From assembly GCA_031276615.1 (NCBI GenBank), contig JAISND010000142.1, positions 1 to 6,749 of the forward strand: a stretch of 6,749 nucleotides of DNA, given 5' to 3'. Of the stretch, positions 6,538 through 6,749 are shown piece by piece (positions within the stretch are counted from its first letter, which is position 1; every line of letters begins with the position of its first letter). The DNA is from Treponema sp. (GTDB taxonomy: Bacteria; Spirochaetota; Spirochaetia; Treponematales; Breznakiellaceae). Below the pieces are notes generated by a model. It ran no database searches. It saw only the letters and a program-made list of their open reading frames with translations, and was not told where the DNA came from. Both the position numbers and the translations under genes were made by a program.

Positions 6538-6566
6538 ATTTTAGACCAGTATCCATCCCTTTTCAA
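6538..6566 (-). promoter_or_regulatory. Candidate promoter of the lipoprotein gene
   Basis: The minus strand reads TTGAAA (6566-6561), a 17-base spacer, and TAAAAT (6543-6538): a sigma70-type match with one difference from consensus in the -35. Transcription would begin near 6531. That gives a leader of about 130 bases holding both inverted repeats if translation starts at 6399, or about 27 bases if it starts at 6504. Confidence 0.5.
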
Positions 6567-6588
6567 TATTTTAAAAAAAAGCGATAAT
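6560..6588 (+). promoter_or_regulatory. Candidate promoter of the rightward gene
   Basis: The plus strand reads TTTTCA (6560-6565), a 17-base spacer and GATAAT (6583-6588). The -10 box is good and the -35 weak. Transcription would start at about 6595, next to the ATG at 6596, implying little or no leader. The -35 overlaps that of the opposite promoter. Confidence 0.4.
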
Positions 6589-6595
6589 TCAGGGT

Positions 6596-6749
6596 ATGGA
6601 TAAATCAGACTATCAATCCGAAAACAGACCCGAAAGGAAGGGGGCTTTTTTATGGATTGTCTCGACCCTGGTGCTCTGCGCCCTTTTTGTCCTTGCGTCT
6701 GTTTCCCCGGTTATCGCCCAGGGCAGGGATGGCGGCGGAAAAAGCGCCG
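6596..6749 (+). CDS. N-terminus of an unrecognised exported or membrane-anchored protein (partial)
   Basis: 51 residues are visible before the right edge. A charged N-terminus (MDKSDYQSENRPERKG) is followed by a hydrophobic stretch at about 17-40 and the sequence VIAQGRDGGGKSA. This fits a signal peptide cut after VIA-41, or a single N-terminal membrane anchor. The ATG at 6596-6598 is the only start in this frame before an upstream stop at 6572-6574, and it lacks a usable Shine-Dalgarno. A GC-rich third codon position in the hydrophobic part supports this frame over the one starting at the ATG at 6652. The protein family cannot be told from this fragment, and it is divergent from the lipoprotein gene, not its operon partner. 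Confidence 0.6.
   Translation, partial: MDKSDYQSENRPERKGAFLWIVSTLVLCALFVLASVSPVIAQGRDGGGKSA

Noticed and set aside
6634..6749. Alternative start at ATG 6652 with AAGGAAGGGGG seven bases upstream
   Set aside because: The ribosome site looks good, but the resulting Cys/Pro/Arg-rich frame has low third-position GC and no hydrophobic segment, whereas the frame from 6596 gives a clear signal-peptide-like sequence. The purine run is explained by codons AGG AAG GGG in that frame.

Overview
The window looks like a piece of a spirochaete chromosome. The best fit is a gut-type Treponema or a relative (the termite and cockroach gut lineages, Breznakiellaceae in the broad sense). This is inferred from two things: membrane-bound Cache/HAMP/class III cyclases in tandem, and a large lipoprotein of beta-helix repeats rich in MNGGxISGN motifs. 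Coding sequence is GC-rich; the only clearly AT-rich stretch is the divergent intergenic region at the right. No rRNA, tRNA, CRISPR array or transposase is visible.

Layout, left to right. Three genes lie on the minus strand and are read right to left. At positions 1-1002 is the N-terminal part (334 residues) of a membrane sensor protein whose 3' end lies beyond the left edge. At 999-2948 is its complete paralogue, a 649-residue Cache-like sensor with a HAMP domain and a class III nucleotidyl cyclase domain. The two overlap by 4 bases (GTGA), so they form a translationally coupled pair. A 97-base gap with a convincing intrinsic terminator and a second hairpin separates them from the upstream gene at 3046-6399. 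That gene encodes a roughly 1117-residue lipoprotein made of three related beta-helix modules, with a fibronectin III-like domain and a cadherin-like sandwich after the first.

The AT-rich gap at 6400-6595 carries two related inverted repeats in the leader of the lipoprotein gene and two candidate promoters, back to back with overlapping -35 boxes. At 6596 a plus-strand gene begins, encoding a protein with a signal peptide or membrane anchor, and runs off the right edge.

Biologically, the cyclase pair probably senses something in the periplasm and changes cytoplasmic cyclic-nucleotide signalling. The visible cyclase domain lacks an aligned first metal-binding aspartate and has an altered second metal motif, so its activity is doubtful; the partner may supply the missing function. 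The lipoprotein is probably an envelope or surface adhesin-like protein. The terminator suggests that it and the cyclase pair are separate transcription units, although no clear promoter was found for the pair.

The points most worth a second look are the tandem inverted-repeat element in the lipoprotein leader, the degenerate cyclase, and the three-fold helix-plus-cap architecture of the lipoprotein.
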